Of a DNA stretch of 39,792 nt, positions 17,401 to 24,586 are shown one piece after another. Position 1 is the stretch's first letter, and each line of letters starts with the position of its first letter. A program made the position numbers and the translations under genes. Origin of the DNA: Chitinophagaceae bacterium (GTDB lineage: Bacteria > Bacteroidota > Bacteroidia > Chitinophagales > Chitinophagaceae); assembly GCA_004173355.1 (NCBI GenBank), contig SEAD01000030.1:1-39792 (forward strand), read 5' to 3'. Under the pieces are notes generated by a model that worked only from the letters and a program-made list of their open reading frames with translations, searched no databases and was not told the origin of the DNA.

Positions 17401-17436
17401 CCGCAGCAGCCTCCAGCAGGGCCACATCCAGTTTAA
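14413..17436 (+). CDS. Reg_prop/Y_Y_Y sensor histidine kinase (HisKA_3 type, no receiver)
   Basis: About 1007 aa. The frame can begin at TTG 14377, but ATG 14413 directly starts a signal-anchor (MIKLKGLRFLCSVMLVV). Residues about 40-640 are two periplasmic beta-propellers made of Reg_prop repeats with WIGT, WMGT and WLGT motifs. A Y_Y_Y domain follows at about 665-745, then a membrane helix at about 752-772. The cytoplasmic kinase has a HisKA_3-type dimerisation helix with phosphoacceptor His809 in SAELHDSVNQQL. The HATPase_c domain carries NIVRHS, DDGQGFD and GLGFENI. Unlike SusR-type hybrid systems there is no receiver or AraC domain, and no response regulator gene is visible nearby. The last 14 residues are encoded in a 44-bp overlap with the convergent gene. 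Confidence 0.9.
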   Translation: MIKLKGLRFLCSVMLVVSINGPVALYGQQAASPSLDFVYRKWNNQTGLPQNTVYDMVRDSAGYLWGATEEGLFRFDGAMFSLVDQTTHKELPSHTFYDLLPIGRQLWAAGRNNIVRITDRVEKIWDLGHKVSGGWIKSIEKDQQDRVWIGTSTGRLYYIENDSLYTVPNWQAGTGTAIESLFWTGNAMLVGTGKGLYRIDSTGGKPASVPQFAGVSITAIIGGARNSLWIGTANRGIYNYDQDTVHYTVADGLKQNNINSLFFDKQQRLWIGFQSAGYQVLDNGEFISPAQPETEHDGVRSILVTDDNLVWMGTNSSGLVQMRHAQVRSTDGSAGLNGKILLGIYQHPSGEIWTGTAGRGVTRIMDGRATEFNVATGLSGNLVLAITGRGDYVYVGTNAGLDRFNRITGRFDRHYTTADGLQNNSILALMADTRGQVWITTRLGGLQRLDQDDKLSVFSLPLELAQSNLLSLFEDDKKTVWIGTRNLGLIRIDSTDQVRHYHTDEGLMADIVYSFYLDKQKLLWLGTDKGLVAMEAGKFRLFNTETGLRFNEIYRILEDNKGYVWLSGNTGLQRILANDLMNARNYGGPDTRVRARLFNASDGMPNSETNGGFYPAGWKMLDGTLWFPTSAGVAVVDENMVSEESSELDIHIQSLRYADQEFFQGQAIRIPPGVSNFELRYTSIDFAKATDIRFFYRLRGFSDEWTAAGNRHVAYFSELAPGDYVFEVRAERYGYFSPTAVMAFTVRPYFYQTPWFKGLVFVFLLLVILGVILWLRQSARRKILEQQRITMAQIHGQEKERQFISAELHDSVNQQLTTAKLFLDFAKSNEAMSFELMAKSETVIQSVINNIRTLCNSLTPPSLKDIGLKEALEDLVHSYTSVGKFKVNWNFEIDPSELAEELKFTLFRITQEQMQNIVRHSTSRNVWLEFISSPTHLLVNIRDDGQGFDPKTQRFGLGFENIKNRLVLFNGRLELKTAPGKGCALHITIPLKKLTPPQQPPAGPHPV

Positions 17437-17863
17437 CCATTTTCATCATGGCTGCCATTACCCGTTTGGTTTTTTCCAGGTCTTTGCCTGCGAGCAACCT
17501 TGGCAGCGCCGATGGCACTATCTGCCATGTCACCCCGTACCTGTCCGTAAGCCAGCCACACTGCATCGGCTGTCCACCTTCGCCGAGTTTGTCCCAGTAA
17601 TGATCCACCTCCGCCTGGTCGGCGCAATCGATACTCAGTGAAAAGGCCGGGGTGAGTGTGTAATGCGGTCCTCCGTTGAGGATGGTTAGCGGGATATTTT
17701 CGAGTTCGATACTTGCCACAAACATTTCCCCCGCCGCACCGTTGCCCCCTTCACCATGGCGGGACAGGCTGACCAATTTACTTTTTGTGAAAATGGAAAA
17801 GTAGTAGTTGACGGCTTCTTCGCCATTTTTTTCCAGCCAGAGGAAAGGAGTAATCTTATTCAT
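17393..17863 (-). CDS. PhnB-like VOC superfamily protein
   Basis: A 156-aa protein beginning MNKITPFLWLEKNGEEAVNYY, the usual opening of PhnB-like (3-demethylubiquinone methyltransferase-like) VOC proteins. It contains FSLSIDCADQAEVDHYWDKL and CGWLTDRYGVTWQIVP, the second half of the betaalphabetabetabeta module. These are cytoplasmic proteins, often of unknown substrate, despite the historical methyltransferase name. Its 3' end overlaps the sensor kinase tail-to-tail by 44 bp. The next gene upstream on the same strand is a DinB-family protein, 92 bp away. Confidence 0.85.
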   Translation of the reverse strand: MNKITPFLWLEKNGEEAVNYYFSIFTKSKLVSLSRHGEGGNGAAGEMFVASIELENIPLTILNGGPHYTLTPAFSLSIDCADQAEVDHYWDKLGEGGQPMQCGWLTDRYGVTWQIVPSALPRLLAGKDLEKTKRVMAAMMKMVKLDVALLEAAAEG

Positions 17864-17955
17864 GCCAGCGCGTTTTAGTGTATGAAGTTAAAACGTACGG
17901 ATGGGGTTCCGGGGTGTTGTTTGCGACAGTAAATGGGTTGTTCCGGACAAAAATT

Positions 17956-18573
17956 TCAGGCCAGCGCAGGGTTGGCGACCTGCGACACCTCTTCGTTGTC
18001 CGGTTGCCTGCCCAGATTAGCCGAAGCCGTTTCCCAGGCATGTTTTGCCTGCAGGATGTGGCGTTCGGTATGGTACACCACGAAACGCATGGTATCACCC
18101 AGCCGCAGCCGGATCAGGTGGGTCAGCGAGATGGCGGTTTTTGTATTGGTAATATCTTTCTTCAGTGAATCAACCAGCAGGGTTTTAAGTTTTTCCTGTT
18201 GTTTGATAAACCGGTTGAGTGTGATATAGGTCAGGTGCGGATTGGCAGGGTCCATTTTACGGACGGTTTTGATCTTCCGGATCCTGCCTTCCTTCACGCG
18301 GATCGCTTTAACAAAATAGTCACCCCAGATCCCCGATGTGAATGTGCAGTCTACCTTGGGTTTTGCCTTGAGCAACTGGCCTTCGATTTCCGGCAGGTAA
18401 AAATTACCGTAAAGATTCAAGTGTTCGATCGCTTCCAGCATACTCCAGGTGCCGGCATTGGGTTTATAGTTGAGCGTGTCAATATCGAGCTTAAGGAATT
18501 GGTTTACCGATGCAATGGCCTCATCGGTCAGTGCCAGCAGCTCCTCCACGAGTACCTGGTTTTTGATTTTCAT
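17956..18573 (-). CDS. DinB-family (DinB_2) putative metal-dependent protein
   Basis: A 205-aa four-helix-bundle protein of the DinB/YfiT superfamily. The metal-binding histidines expected for the family are visible: His51 in SMLEAIEHLNLY, and His168 and His172 in VVYHTERHILQAKH. Members include bacillithiol or mycothiol S-transferases and many uncharacterised proteins. No substrate can be assigned here. Start ATG 18573 has no strong Shine-Dalgarno. The C-terminus (about 185-205) is a short polar tail. Confidence 0.8.
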   Translation of the reverse strand: MKIKNQVLVEELLALTDEAIASVNQFLKLDIDTLNYKPNAGTWSMLEAIEHLNLYGNFYLPEIEGQLLKAKPKVDCTFTSGIWGDYFVKAIRVKEGRIRKIKTVRKMDPANPHLTYITLNRFIKQQEKLKTLLVDSLKKDITNTKTAISLTHLIRLRLGDTMRFVVYHTERHILQAKHAWETASANLGRQPDNEEVSQVANPALA

Positions 18574-18623
18574 AACATTTGCTTTTCACAAAAAAACCTT
18601 CCGGATTTTCCCGGCCTTTGATT

Positions 18624-18649
18624 GACACCTGGTGTCCGGACGCCGGACA
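18624..18649. repeat. Overlapping inverted repeats between small genes
   Basis: GACACC-T-GGTGTC (18624-18636) overlaps TGTCCGG-ACG-CCGGACA (18633-18649). They share TGTC, so in RNA the two hairpins exclude each other. There is no T tract on either strand, so a simple terminator is unlikely. The site lies between the 56-aa protein gene and the DinB gene. Confidence 0.55.
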
Positions 18650-18744
18650 GGCGGGGCGTTTCCTGGGCCATGCGAAGATAAGAAGAGATGTATTGTAACG
18701 GTATTACCTGTAAAAAGTTCGGACGGCGCTCCGGTACGCATTGT

Positions 18745-18915
18745 TCATCCCTCATTGCGCCATTTCGAGGCATCTTCTTTTTCGTCTTTCTCGGCATCTT
18801 CAGGTGACTTGCCGGAGGTTTTTTTTGCGACTTCCAGGGCTTTCTTTGCGGTGTCCAATGATTCTTTTGTTTCCTCAGACGTCTGGTTATCCGTCTGGTT
18901 GTGTTTCTTTTCCAT
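18745..18915 (-). CDS. Small highly charged protein (56 aa), unknown function
   Basis: Starts at ATG 18915 (MEKKHNQTDNQ). The frame extends further upstream, but that part is antisense-like to the next gene and crosses a terminator. The sequence is almost entirely polar (K, E, D, T, S, N, Q) with a helical stretch LDTAKKALEVAKKTSG and a C-terminal KWRNEG. I see no signal peptide, membrane helix or known domain. It could be a disordered or coiled-coil stress-type protein. Coding status rests on start position, composition and its place just after a terminator. Confidence 0.5.
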   Translation of the reverse strand: MEKKHNQTDNQTSEETKESLDTAKKALEVAKKTSGKSPEDAEKDEKEDASKWRNEG

Positions 18916-18932
18916 GATTGTATTTTTTAAAA

Positions 18933-18967
18933 TAAAAAGGCTGTTTCCGGGTTGATGGAAACAGCCT
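18933..18967 (-). terminator. Terminator after the 66-aa secreted protein gene
   Basis: A perfect 11-bp stem (18938-18948 with 18957-18967) and an 8-nt loop, followed on the minus strand by TTTTTATTTT. It begins 28 bp after the stop of the 66-aa gene and 23 bp before the start of the 56-aa gene. The latter therefore needs read-through or its own promoter. Confidence 0.85.
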
Positions 18968-18994
18968 GACCTTGATTTTACCTGATCAGAGACG

Positions 18995-19195
18995 TTAACT
19001 TTTTGGAGGCATTTTCCTCGTAGTGTCTTTTGGATAGCGGTGTTTGGCGGTATCGCCTTTCTTTTTACCCGGTACCGTATCGGCTGCTTCATACATGGAC
19101 AGTTTCGTATCGCTGGTACTGGTTCCTTTTGATGTAAAGGCGGAAGCCGTTACTACAGCGAGACCGATGGCTGCGACAAACATGAGTTTTTTCAT
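18995..19195 (-). CDS. Small secreted basic protein (66 aa), unknown function
   Basis: MKKLMFVAAIGLAVVTASAFTS is a clear Sec signal peptide, predicted to be cut after ASA (residue 19). The mature part is about 47 residues, polar and lysine/proline-rich (VPGKKKGDTAKHRYPKDTTRK). It has no cysteine and no lipobox, so it should be periplasmic or secreted. No family is recognised. A strong terminator follows. Similar tiny periplasmic proteins with TAKHRYPKDTT-like tails are common in this group by my impression, but no function is known. Confidence 0.7.
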   Translation of the reverse strand: MKKLMFVAAIGLAVVTASAFTSKGTSTSDTKLSMYEAADTVPGKKKGDTAKHRYPKDTTRKMPPKS

Positions 19196-19403
19196 ATAAA
19201 GATGTTTTTGTGTTAGTGAATTGTTGGTAACGGATCAAAAACGCTGCCATTTGGGTTTACCGGAGCGGGCGGCCAGCAAAATTCCCCTTCTGCAGGTTCG
19301 CAGGGGAACAATGGTTACACGGATTGCCCACAATCAGTACCAGCAGCTGGTACTGCCATTCCAGCCGGTGTTTCAGGGGCATGAAGTTTGCCCGCTTCCT
19401 CCC

Positions 19404-21917
19404 ATGGAGCCACAGAAGCCAGCCACCGGATTTATTGAAGTCACGGGAGCAAGGGAACATAATTTAAAAAACGTATCAGTCAGTATACCGAGGGATGCCC
19501 TCGTGGTTTTTACCGGTGTATCGGGTTCGGGTAAATCGTCCCTGGCCTTTGGCACCCTGTACGCCGAGGCGCAGCGCCGTTATCTTGAATCGGTATCCCC
19601 GTACGCGCGACGCTTGTTTAACCAGATGTCCGTCCCGGAAGTAGACAGCATCACCGGGTTGCCGCCAGCCATTGCACTCCAGCAACAACGTGGTTCAGGT
19701 ACCACCCGTTCATCTGTAGGCAGTGTCACCACTTTATCCAACCTGCTCCGTATGTTATTTTCCCGTGCGGGCGATTATCCTCCAGGCCAGTCCATCATAT
19801 ACGCCGAAGCATTTTCCCCGAATACCCCCGAAGGGGCCTGCCCCAATTGCCATGGACTGGGAAGGGTATACGAGGTAACCGAGAAATCGATGGTGCCGGA
19901 TGATACGCTGACCATCCGCGAACGTGCGGTCGCCGCGTGGCCACTGGCCTGGCAGGGACAGAACCTGCGGGATATCCTGACCACTATGGAGATCAATGTG
20001 GATGTACCGTGGAAGGAGCTGCCAAAGAAAACGCGCGACTGGATCCTGTTTACCGATGAGCAACCGGCCGTACCGGTTTATCCCGGGTTCAGCATGAAAG
20101 AAGTAAAGGAAGCCATCCGAACCAAGATGACACCAGGTTATAAAGGTACATTTACCGGTGCGCGTAAGTATGTATTGCAGACCTTCTCCACCACACAGAG
20201 TGCACTGATGAAAAAACGGGTCTCGCAGTATATGATCGGGGCCGAATGCCCGGTGTGCAAAGGACGGCGGCTGAGGAAGGAATCGTTATCGGTAAAATTT
20301 GCAGGGCTGGACATTACGGAGATGTCACGGCTCCCGCTCAAACAACTCTCAGTGTTATTCAAACCGTTTGCCGAAAGCAACGAGACCGATGCCGAACATC
20401 CGGAAAAAATGATTGTACGGTCACGTATTGCCCTGGACCTGATCGGACGGCTGGAACTCCTGCTGCGACTGGGTCTTGGCTATCTTTCGCTGGAGCGCAG
20501 CACTCCCACCCTGTCACCGGGCGAATTGCAGCGGCTCCGTCTCGCAACCCAGATCCATTCGAATTTATTCGGGGTGGTCTATGTGCTGGACGAACCATCC
20601 GCTGGGCTGCACCCATCCGATACGCAGGCCTTACTCGATGCGCTGGACTTACTCAAAAAATCAGGCAACAGTATTTTTGTTGTGGAACATGAACTGGATG
20701 TGATCCGCCGGGCCGACTGGATCGTGGATGTGGGTCCGGCTGCCGGCCAGCACGGCGGGGAGATACTGTATAGTGGACCGCTGAAAGGATTGAAAACAAT
20801 ACACAGTTCGGAAACCGCAAAATACCTGTTCAGTGACCATCCCTTCAAACCCGGAAACATCCGCAAACCATCGGGCCAGCTCGTGCTGGAAAATATCACG
20901 CGAAATAATCTCAATGGGATAAATCTTTCAATTCCCCTTGGTGTGTTTACCAGTGTAACTGGTGTATCGGGTTCAGGCAAATCAAGCCTGGTCAGCCAGG
21001 CGCTGGTTGAGTTGCTGGGTACAGGGCTGGGTCATAAAAATGAACCCGCAGAAGAAGAAGCAGACCTGCTGGACGATGCCGCACCGGTGGTTACAGGTGG
21101 CCGTATTTCCGCAGGGCTTGACCAGCTGCGGCGCCTGATAGTAGTGGACCAGAAACCCATCGGACGTACACCCCGATCGAACCTGGCTACCTACACCGGA
21201 TTGTTTGACCATGTACGCAAACTCTTTGCAGATACAAAACTCGCAAAGTCACGGAAATACGATGCGGGCCGGTTTTCATTTAATGTTACCAAGGGTCGCT
21301 GCGACAATTGCCAGGGCGAAGGTTTTGTGATGGTGGAGTTGTTGTTCCTTCCCAGTGTATATGCCCCGTGCCCGGTATGTAAAGGCACGCGTTACAATGA
21401 AAAAACACTGGAGGTCTTGTACAGGGATAAAAATATTGCCGATGTGCTCGGTTTGACGGTGGACCAGGCTGCTGCATTTTTTGTGGAGGAAACGGCTGTG
21501 AGCCGTCCGCTGGAAGTGTTACAGGAAGTGGGTCTGGGATACCTGCGGCTTGGCCAGTCCGCCACGGAACTTTCCGGTGGCGAGGCCCAGCGGATCAAAC
21601 TTGCAACCGAATTACAGCGCATGCAGAAAGGTGATTCCATTTATATACTTGATGAACCGACCACAGGCCTGCATCCGTCGGATGTGGAGAAACTGATGAA
21701 GCAGCTGGAACGACTGGTAGATGCGGGCAACACGGTGATTGCGGTGGAACACGACATGCGGGTGATTGCCGGGAGCGACCATGTGATCGATATCGGACCG
21801 GGCGCAGGTGATGAGGGTGGCAGCATTGTGGGAATGGGCACACCGGAACAAATAGCAAAGTTGAAAAAAAGCCGGACAGCGGAATTCCTCCGGGTATTCC
21901 TGGGCAGGTCATCCTGA
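19404..21917 (+). CDS. UvrA-like excinuclease ATPase, UvrA2 type lacking the UvrB-binding domain
   Basis: About 837 aa from ATG 19404 (MEPQKPATGFIEVTGAREHN). ATG 19311, with an AGGGGA upstream, is an alternative start. It has two ABC ATPase modules: Walker A GVSGSGKS at residues 38-45 and again at about 520. Signature motifs are LSPGELQRLRLA (about 371) and LSGGEAQRIKLA (about 723). The C-terminal zinc finger (CDNC about 633, CPVC about 656) is intact. The first zinc module is reduced to a single CPNC (about 147), and the UvrB-binding segment that normally lies there is missing. This marks UvrA2/DrrC-type proteins, linked in the literature to drug or DNA-damage tolerance rather than classical excision. 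It is convergent with the DUF4130 gene, with one base between the stops. Confidence 0.88.
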   Translation: MEPQKPATGFIEVTGAREHNLKNVSVSIPRDALVVFTGVSGSGKSSLAFGTLYAEAQRRYLESVSPYARRLFNQMSVPEVDSITGLPPAIALQQQRGSGTTRSSVGSVTTLSNLLRMLFSRAGDYPPGQSIIYAEAFSPNTPEGACPNCHGLGRVYEVTEKSMVPDDTLTIRERAVAAWPLAWQGQNLRDILTTMEINVDVPWKELPKKTRDWILFTDEQPAVPVYPGFSMKEVKEAIRTKMTPGYKGTFTGARKYVLQTFSTTQSALMKKRVSQYMIGAECPVCKGRRLRKESLSVKFAGLDITEMSRLPLKQLSVLFKPFAESNETDAEHPEKMIVRSRIALDLIGRLELLLRLGLGYLSLERSTPTLSPGELQRLRLATQIHSNLFGVVYVLDEPSAGLHPSDTQALLDALDLLKKSGNSIFVVEHELDVIRRADWIVDVGPAAGQHGGEILYSGPLKGLKTIHSSETAKYLFSDHPFKPGNIRKPSGQLVLENITRNNLNGINLSIPLGVFTSVTGVSGSGKSSLVSQALVELLGTGLGHKNEPAEEEADLLDDAAPVVTGGRISAGLDQLRRLIVVDQKPIGRTPRSNLATYTGLFDHVRKLFADTKLAKSRKYDAGRFSFNVTKGRCDNCQGEGFVMVELLFLPSVYAPCPVCKGTRYNEKTLEVLYRDKNIADVLGLTVDQAAAFFVEETAVSRPLEVLQEVGLGYLRLGQSATELSGGEAQRIKLATELQRMQKGDSIYILDEPTTGLHPSDVEKLMKQLERLVDAGNTVIAVEHDMRVIAGSDHVIDIGPGAGDEGGSIVGMGTPEQIAKLKKSRTAEFLRVFLGRSS

Positions 21918-21918
21918 T

Positions 21919-22674
21919 CTATTCAAGCCCGATCGTTTTCTCCGTCAGGAACTTCCAGTATCTCCGTGGCATATGCCGCAGGTGGAGTTTGGTATTCTTC
22001 CGCTCTTTGATATTGACATGGGTAAAATAATGACCCCACAGGCGCTGGAAGGCTTTTTCGGTTTCATTGAGCTCCACGGGTGCTGATGCTTCCCCACTCA
22101 TACTTACGGATTCCACTTTCTCCAGGTCATAATACAGGCCATACCCACGGCGACTGTCATAGATCATCCACCGCTGGTCGGCATAGCGCGACTGGAAATG
22201 TTTCCGCAGTAATGGCAACACATTAAAGTCCGGCTCGATCTCCGCAAAATACAAACCGTCATCCGATAATCGGAACCGGATAAACGCTTCCATCCGGTGT
22301 TTCTCGCGATGCACTTTGCGGGCCATGTCCGTCACATATTTCACCGCCGGATGGCCATAGTCATTTTCTGCATTGGGTACCGGACCCAGCACATGCCGGA
22401 TATAAAAGAGTAAAAACATTTCCATCCCCTTTTCTCCCGAAAGGAATGCATAACAGAATTTGCGTAAATCGGTTTTTGAGAGACGGGTGGCGAGTTTTTT
22501 CCAGACCCTGCCTGCGCGATGCGGATCCGCTTCAATGCGGCGTGTATCCATGAAAAGCTCATCCTGTGCCTGCCCTTCCGGATAAATCCGCGCATCGGCA
22601 TCTTTAAAAACATAGACTTCGAAGACCGCGCTGAGCAGGCCTTCGAAGCTATGATCGTAGACATAGGAAGCCAT
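21919..22674 (-). CDS. TIGR03915/DUF4130 family putative DNA repair protein
   Basis: A 251-aa protein beginning MASYVYDHSFEGLLSAVFEVY, the characteristic opening of the TIGR03915 (DUF4130) family. The family is defined as the partner of the TIGR03916 radical SAM protein. It contains EIEPDFNVLPLLRKHFQSRY, WMIYDSRRGYGLYYD and a C-terminal MPRRYWKFLTEK. The biochemical role is unknown; association with DNA modification or repair is inferred in the family name. Its ATG directly follows the TAA of the radical SAM gene with no spacer, so translational coupling is very likely. Confidence 0.87.
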   Translation of the reverse strand: MASYVYDHSFEGLLSAVFEVYVFKDADARIYPEGQAQDELFMDTRRIEADPHRAGRVWKKLATRLSKTDLRKFCYAFLSGEKGMEMFLLFYIRHVLGPVPNAENDYGHPAVKYVTDMARKVHREKHRMEAFIRFRLSDDGLYFAEIEPDFNVLPLLRKHFQSRYADQRWMIYDSRRGYGLYYDLEKVESVSMSGEASAPVELNETEKAFQRLWGHYFTHVNIKERKNTKLHLRHMPRRYWKFLTEKTIGLE

Positions 22675-23931
22675 TTAAAAAAGTGCCATCTGGGTGGACA
22701 ATGCTGTTTTATATTTACTGTCACATTCAGCGAGGATCCTCGCACGGACCTGCTCAATGCTATAATCTTTCTGAAAAGAGAGAGCCCGCTCCCCCACAAT
22801 AAAATGTTTCGCACGGTTATAGGCAATCCCCATCTTCTGCAGGTGCTCACTGGTCAGCCAGCGGAATTTCCTGGCCGCAACAATCTTTAATGCAGAACCA
22901 ATCCCGATCCCCGGTACCCGTTTTATCAGCCAGAGATCGGCTTTGTTTACATCGATCGGAAACAATTGCATATTCCGCAATGCCCATCCCAGTTTGGGAT
23001 CGATATCCAGCGGCAGATTGGGATTTTCAACCGAAACAATCTCATTTACGTTAAAACCATAAAACCGGAGCAACCAGTCTGCCTGGTATAAACGGTTCTC
23101 ACGGATCATCGGCACCGGCGTGCCAAGTACCGGGAGACGGCTGTCATTACTGATCGGCACATAACCGGAATAATACACCCGCTTCATGTTCATTTTTCCG
23201 TAAAACTGGTTGGCCAGTTGTAATACCTGCCAGTCATTTTCCTTTCCGGCCCCGATCACCATCTGCGTGCTCTGACCGGCCGGCGCAAACAGCGGTGTCT
23301 TCTTCATCACCTTTTTATCCTCGCGGTTTTGCAGGATCGCTCCCTTGAGGTACTTCATCGGATGGATCATGTCCTTCCGGTTTTTATCAGGGGCCAGTAA
23401 TTTCAACCCTTCTTCCGTGGGCATTTCAATATTCACACTCAGCCGATCCGCATAAAGACCCGCTTCATGCAACAATTCAGGACTGGCACCGGGTATTGTC
23501 TTCAGGTGGATATAACCATTGAAATTATGTTCGGTCCGCAGCTTTTTCGCCACCAGCACCAGGCGTTCCATTGTGTAGTCCGCATTGGAAAAAATACCGG
23601 ATGAAAGAAACAGGCCTTCAATATAGTTCCTCCGGTAAAAATTGATGGTCAGATCCACCACTTCCTGCACCGTGAATGCCGCCCGCTTCTGGTCGTTCGA
23701 CTTCCGGTTGATACAATATGCACAATCAAAAATACAGTGGTTCGTCAGCAGGATTTTCAGGAGCGATACACATCGTCCGTCTTCCGTATAGGCATGGCAG
23801 ATTCCCATTCCGGTGGCATTACCTAAACCTTTTGTATCGTTCTTCCGTTTGCTTCCGCTTGAAGAACACGATACATCATATTTGGCGGCATCGGCAAGGA
23901 TGCCCAGCTTTTCCTGGATTCGTTCCCACAT
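22675..23931 (-). CDS. TIGR03916 putative DNA modification/repair radical SAM protein
   Basis: A 418-aa radical SAM enzyme. The 4Fe-4S motif CIFDCAYC gives Cys66, Cys70 and Cys73. Additional cysteines at 22, 45 and 54 precede it. A helix-hairpin-helix segment (IKRVPGIGIGSALKIVAARK, about 336-355) suggests DNA binding. The family is placed with DNA repair because of this HhH and its obligate pairing with DUF4130, but no reaction has been assigned to my knowledge. It is the first gene of a two-gene transcript. The 162 bp upstream, shared with the divergent MGS-like gene, contain AT-rich partial inverted repeats but no clear -33/-7 pair. Confidence 0.88.
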   Translation of the reverse strand: MWERIQEKLGILADAAKYDVSCSSSGSKRKNDTKGLGNATGMGICHAYTEDGRCVSLLKILLTNHCIFDCAYCINRKSNDQKRAAFTVQEVVDLTINFYRRNYIEGLFLSSGIFSNADYTMERLVLVAKKLRTEHNFNGYIHLKTIPGASPELLHEAGLYADRLSVNIEMPTEEGLKLLAPDKNRKDMIHPMKYLKGAILQNREDKKVMKKTPLFAPAGQSTQMVIGAGKENDWQVLQLANQFYGKMNMKRVYYSGYVPISNDSRLPVLGTPVPMIRENRLYQADWLLRFYGFNVNEIVSVENPNLPLDIDPKLGWALRNMQLFPIDVNKADLWLIKRVPGIGIGSALKIVAARKFRWLTSEHLQKMGIAYNRAKHFIVGERALSFQKDYSIEQVRARILAECDSKYKTALSTQMALF

Positions 23932-24093
23932 ACCTGCAATTTACTAATATTGTTAGCACGTACTAAAGATTTTATCATATATATTTTGCTGTTATTTCTA
24001 GGGGAAAATCCTGAGTGGACCGGGGTTCCACAACTTTACATCTCCCCGTGCGTTATATCTTCGTGCAACGGCACTACAACAACAAAGACGAAT

Positions 24094-24525
24094 ATGAGTA
24101 CTACAGATAATAACAACAACACGAAAAAGGTAGCGGTAATAGCCAATACCAATCACAAAACCCATCTTATTGAGTGGGCATTCCACAACAAAAAGATCCT
24201 GGCAAACCATGAGGTGTATGCCAACGGTAAAACTGCGCTGGTGCTGCAGGGAACACTGGGGATCCCGGTTATTGAGCTGGCATCACGCACATTAGGCGGA
24301 TACCGTGACCTTACAAAAATGATCACCCGTGGTGAGCTGGATATGCTGATCATCCTGAATGCGGATAAAATCAGCGAGAAGAGGCAGAAACAGATCAGTG
24401 AATTGCTGCATGCGGCAATGGAGCAGAATATTGTGGTTGCCGTAAACCAGGCAACCGCAGATATTGTGGTGAAAACACTTGGTAATACCGGTGAGGCTTC
24501 GGCACACCTCAGCGCAGTGGTTTAA
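24094..24525 (+). CDS. MGS-like domain protein, probably not an active methylglyoxal synthase
   Basis: A 143-aa protein. The start is taken at ATG 24094 (MSTTDNNNNTKK) because the upstream extension is not protein-like. The fold of methylglyoxal synthase is recognisable: KKVAVIANTN at residues 11-20, LGGYRDLTKMI at 67-77, DMLIILN at 83-89 and VAVNQATAD at 115-123 align with E. coli MgsA. Catalytic positions differ: MgsA His19 aligns with Asn18, Asp20 with Thr19, and Asp71 (GGD) with Tyr70, and the HDPD loop is replaced by a Lys/Glu-rich helix. MGS-like domains also act as ligand-sensing modules in CarB, so a regulatory role is possible. Databases may call it methylglyoxal synthase; I would not. 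A strong terminator follows. Confidence 0.7.
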   Translation: MSTTDNNNNTKKVAVIANTNHKTHLIEWAFHNKKILANHEVYANGKTALVLQGTLGIPVIELASRTLGGYRDLTKMITRGELDMLIILNADKISEKRQKQISELLHAAMEQNIVVAVNQATADIVVKTLGNTGEASAHLSAVV

Positions 24526-24586
24526 CCACTCCCCAGCGCAAGGGTGTAAGAACTTCCCCGGGTGGTCTGAATTAATTGGAAAGTCC

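Noticed and set aside
18916-19092. N-terminal extension of the 56-aa charged protein
   Set aside because: It crosses a strong terminator and overlaps the 66-aa gene in another frame.
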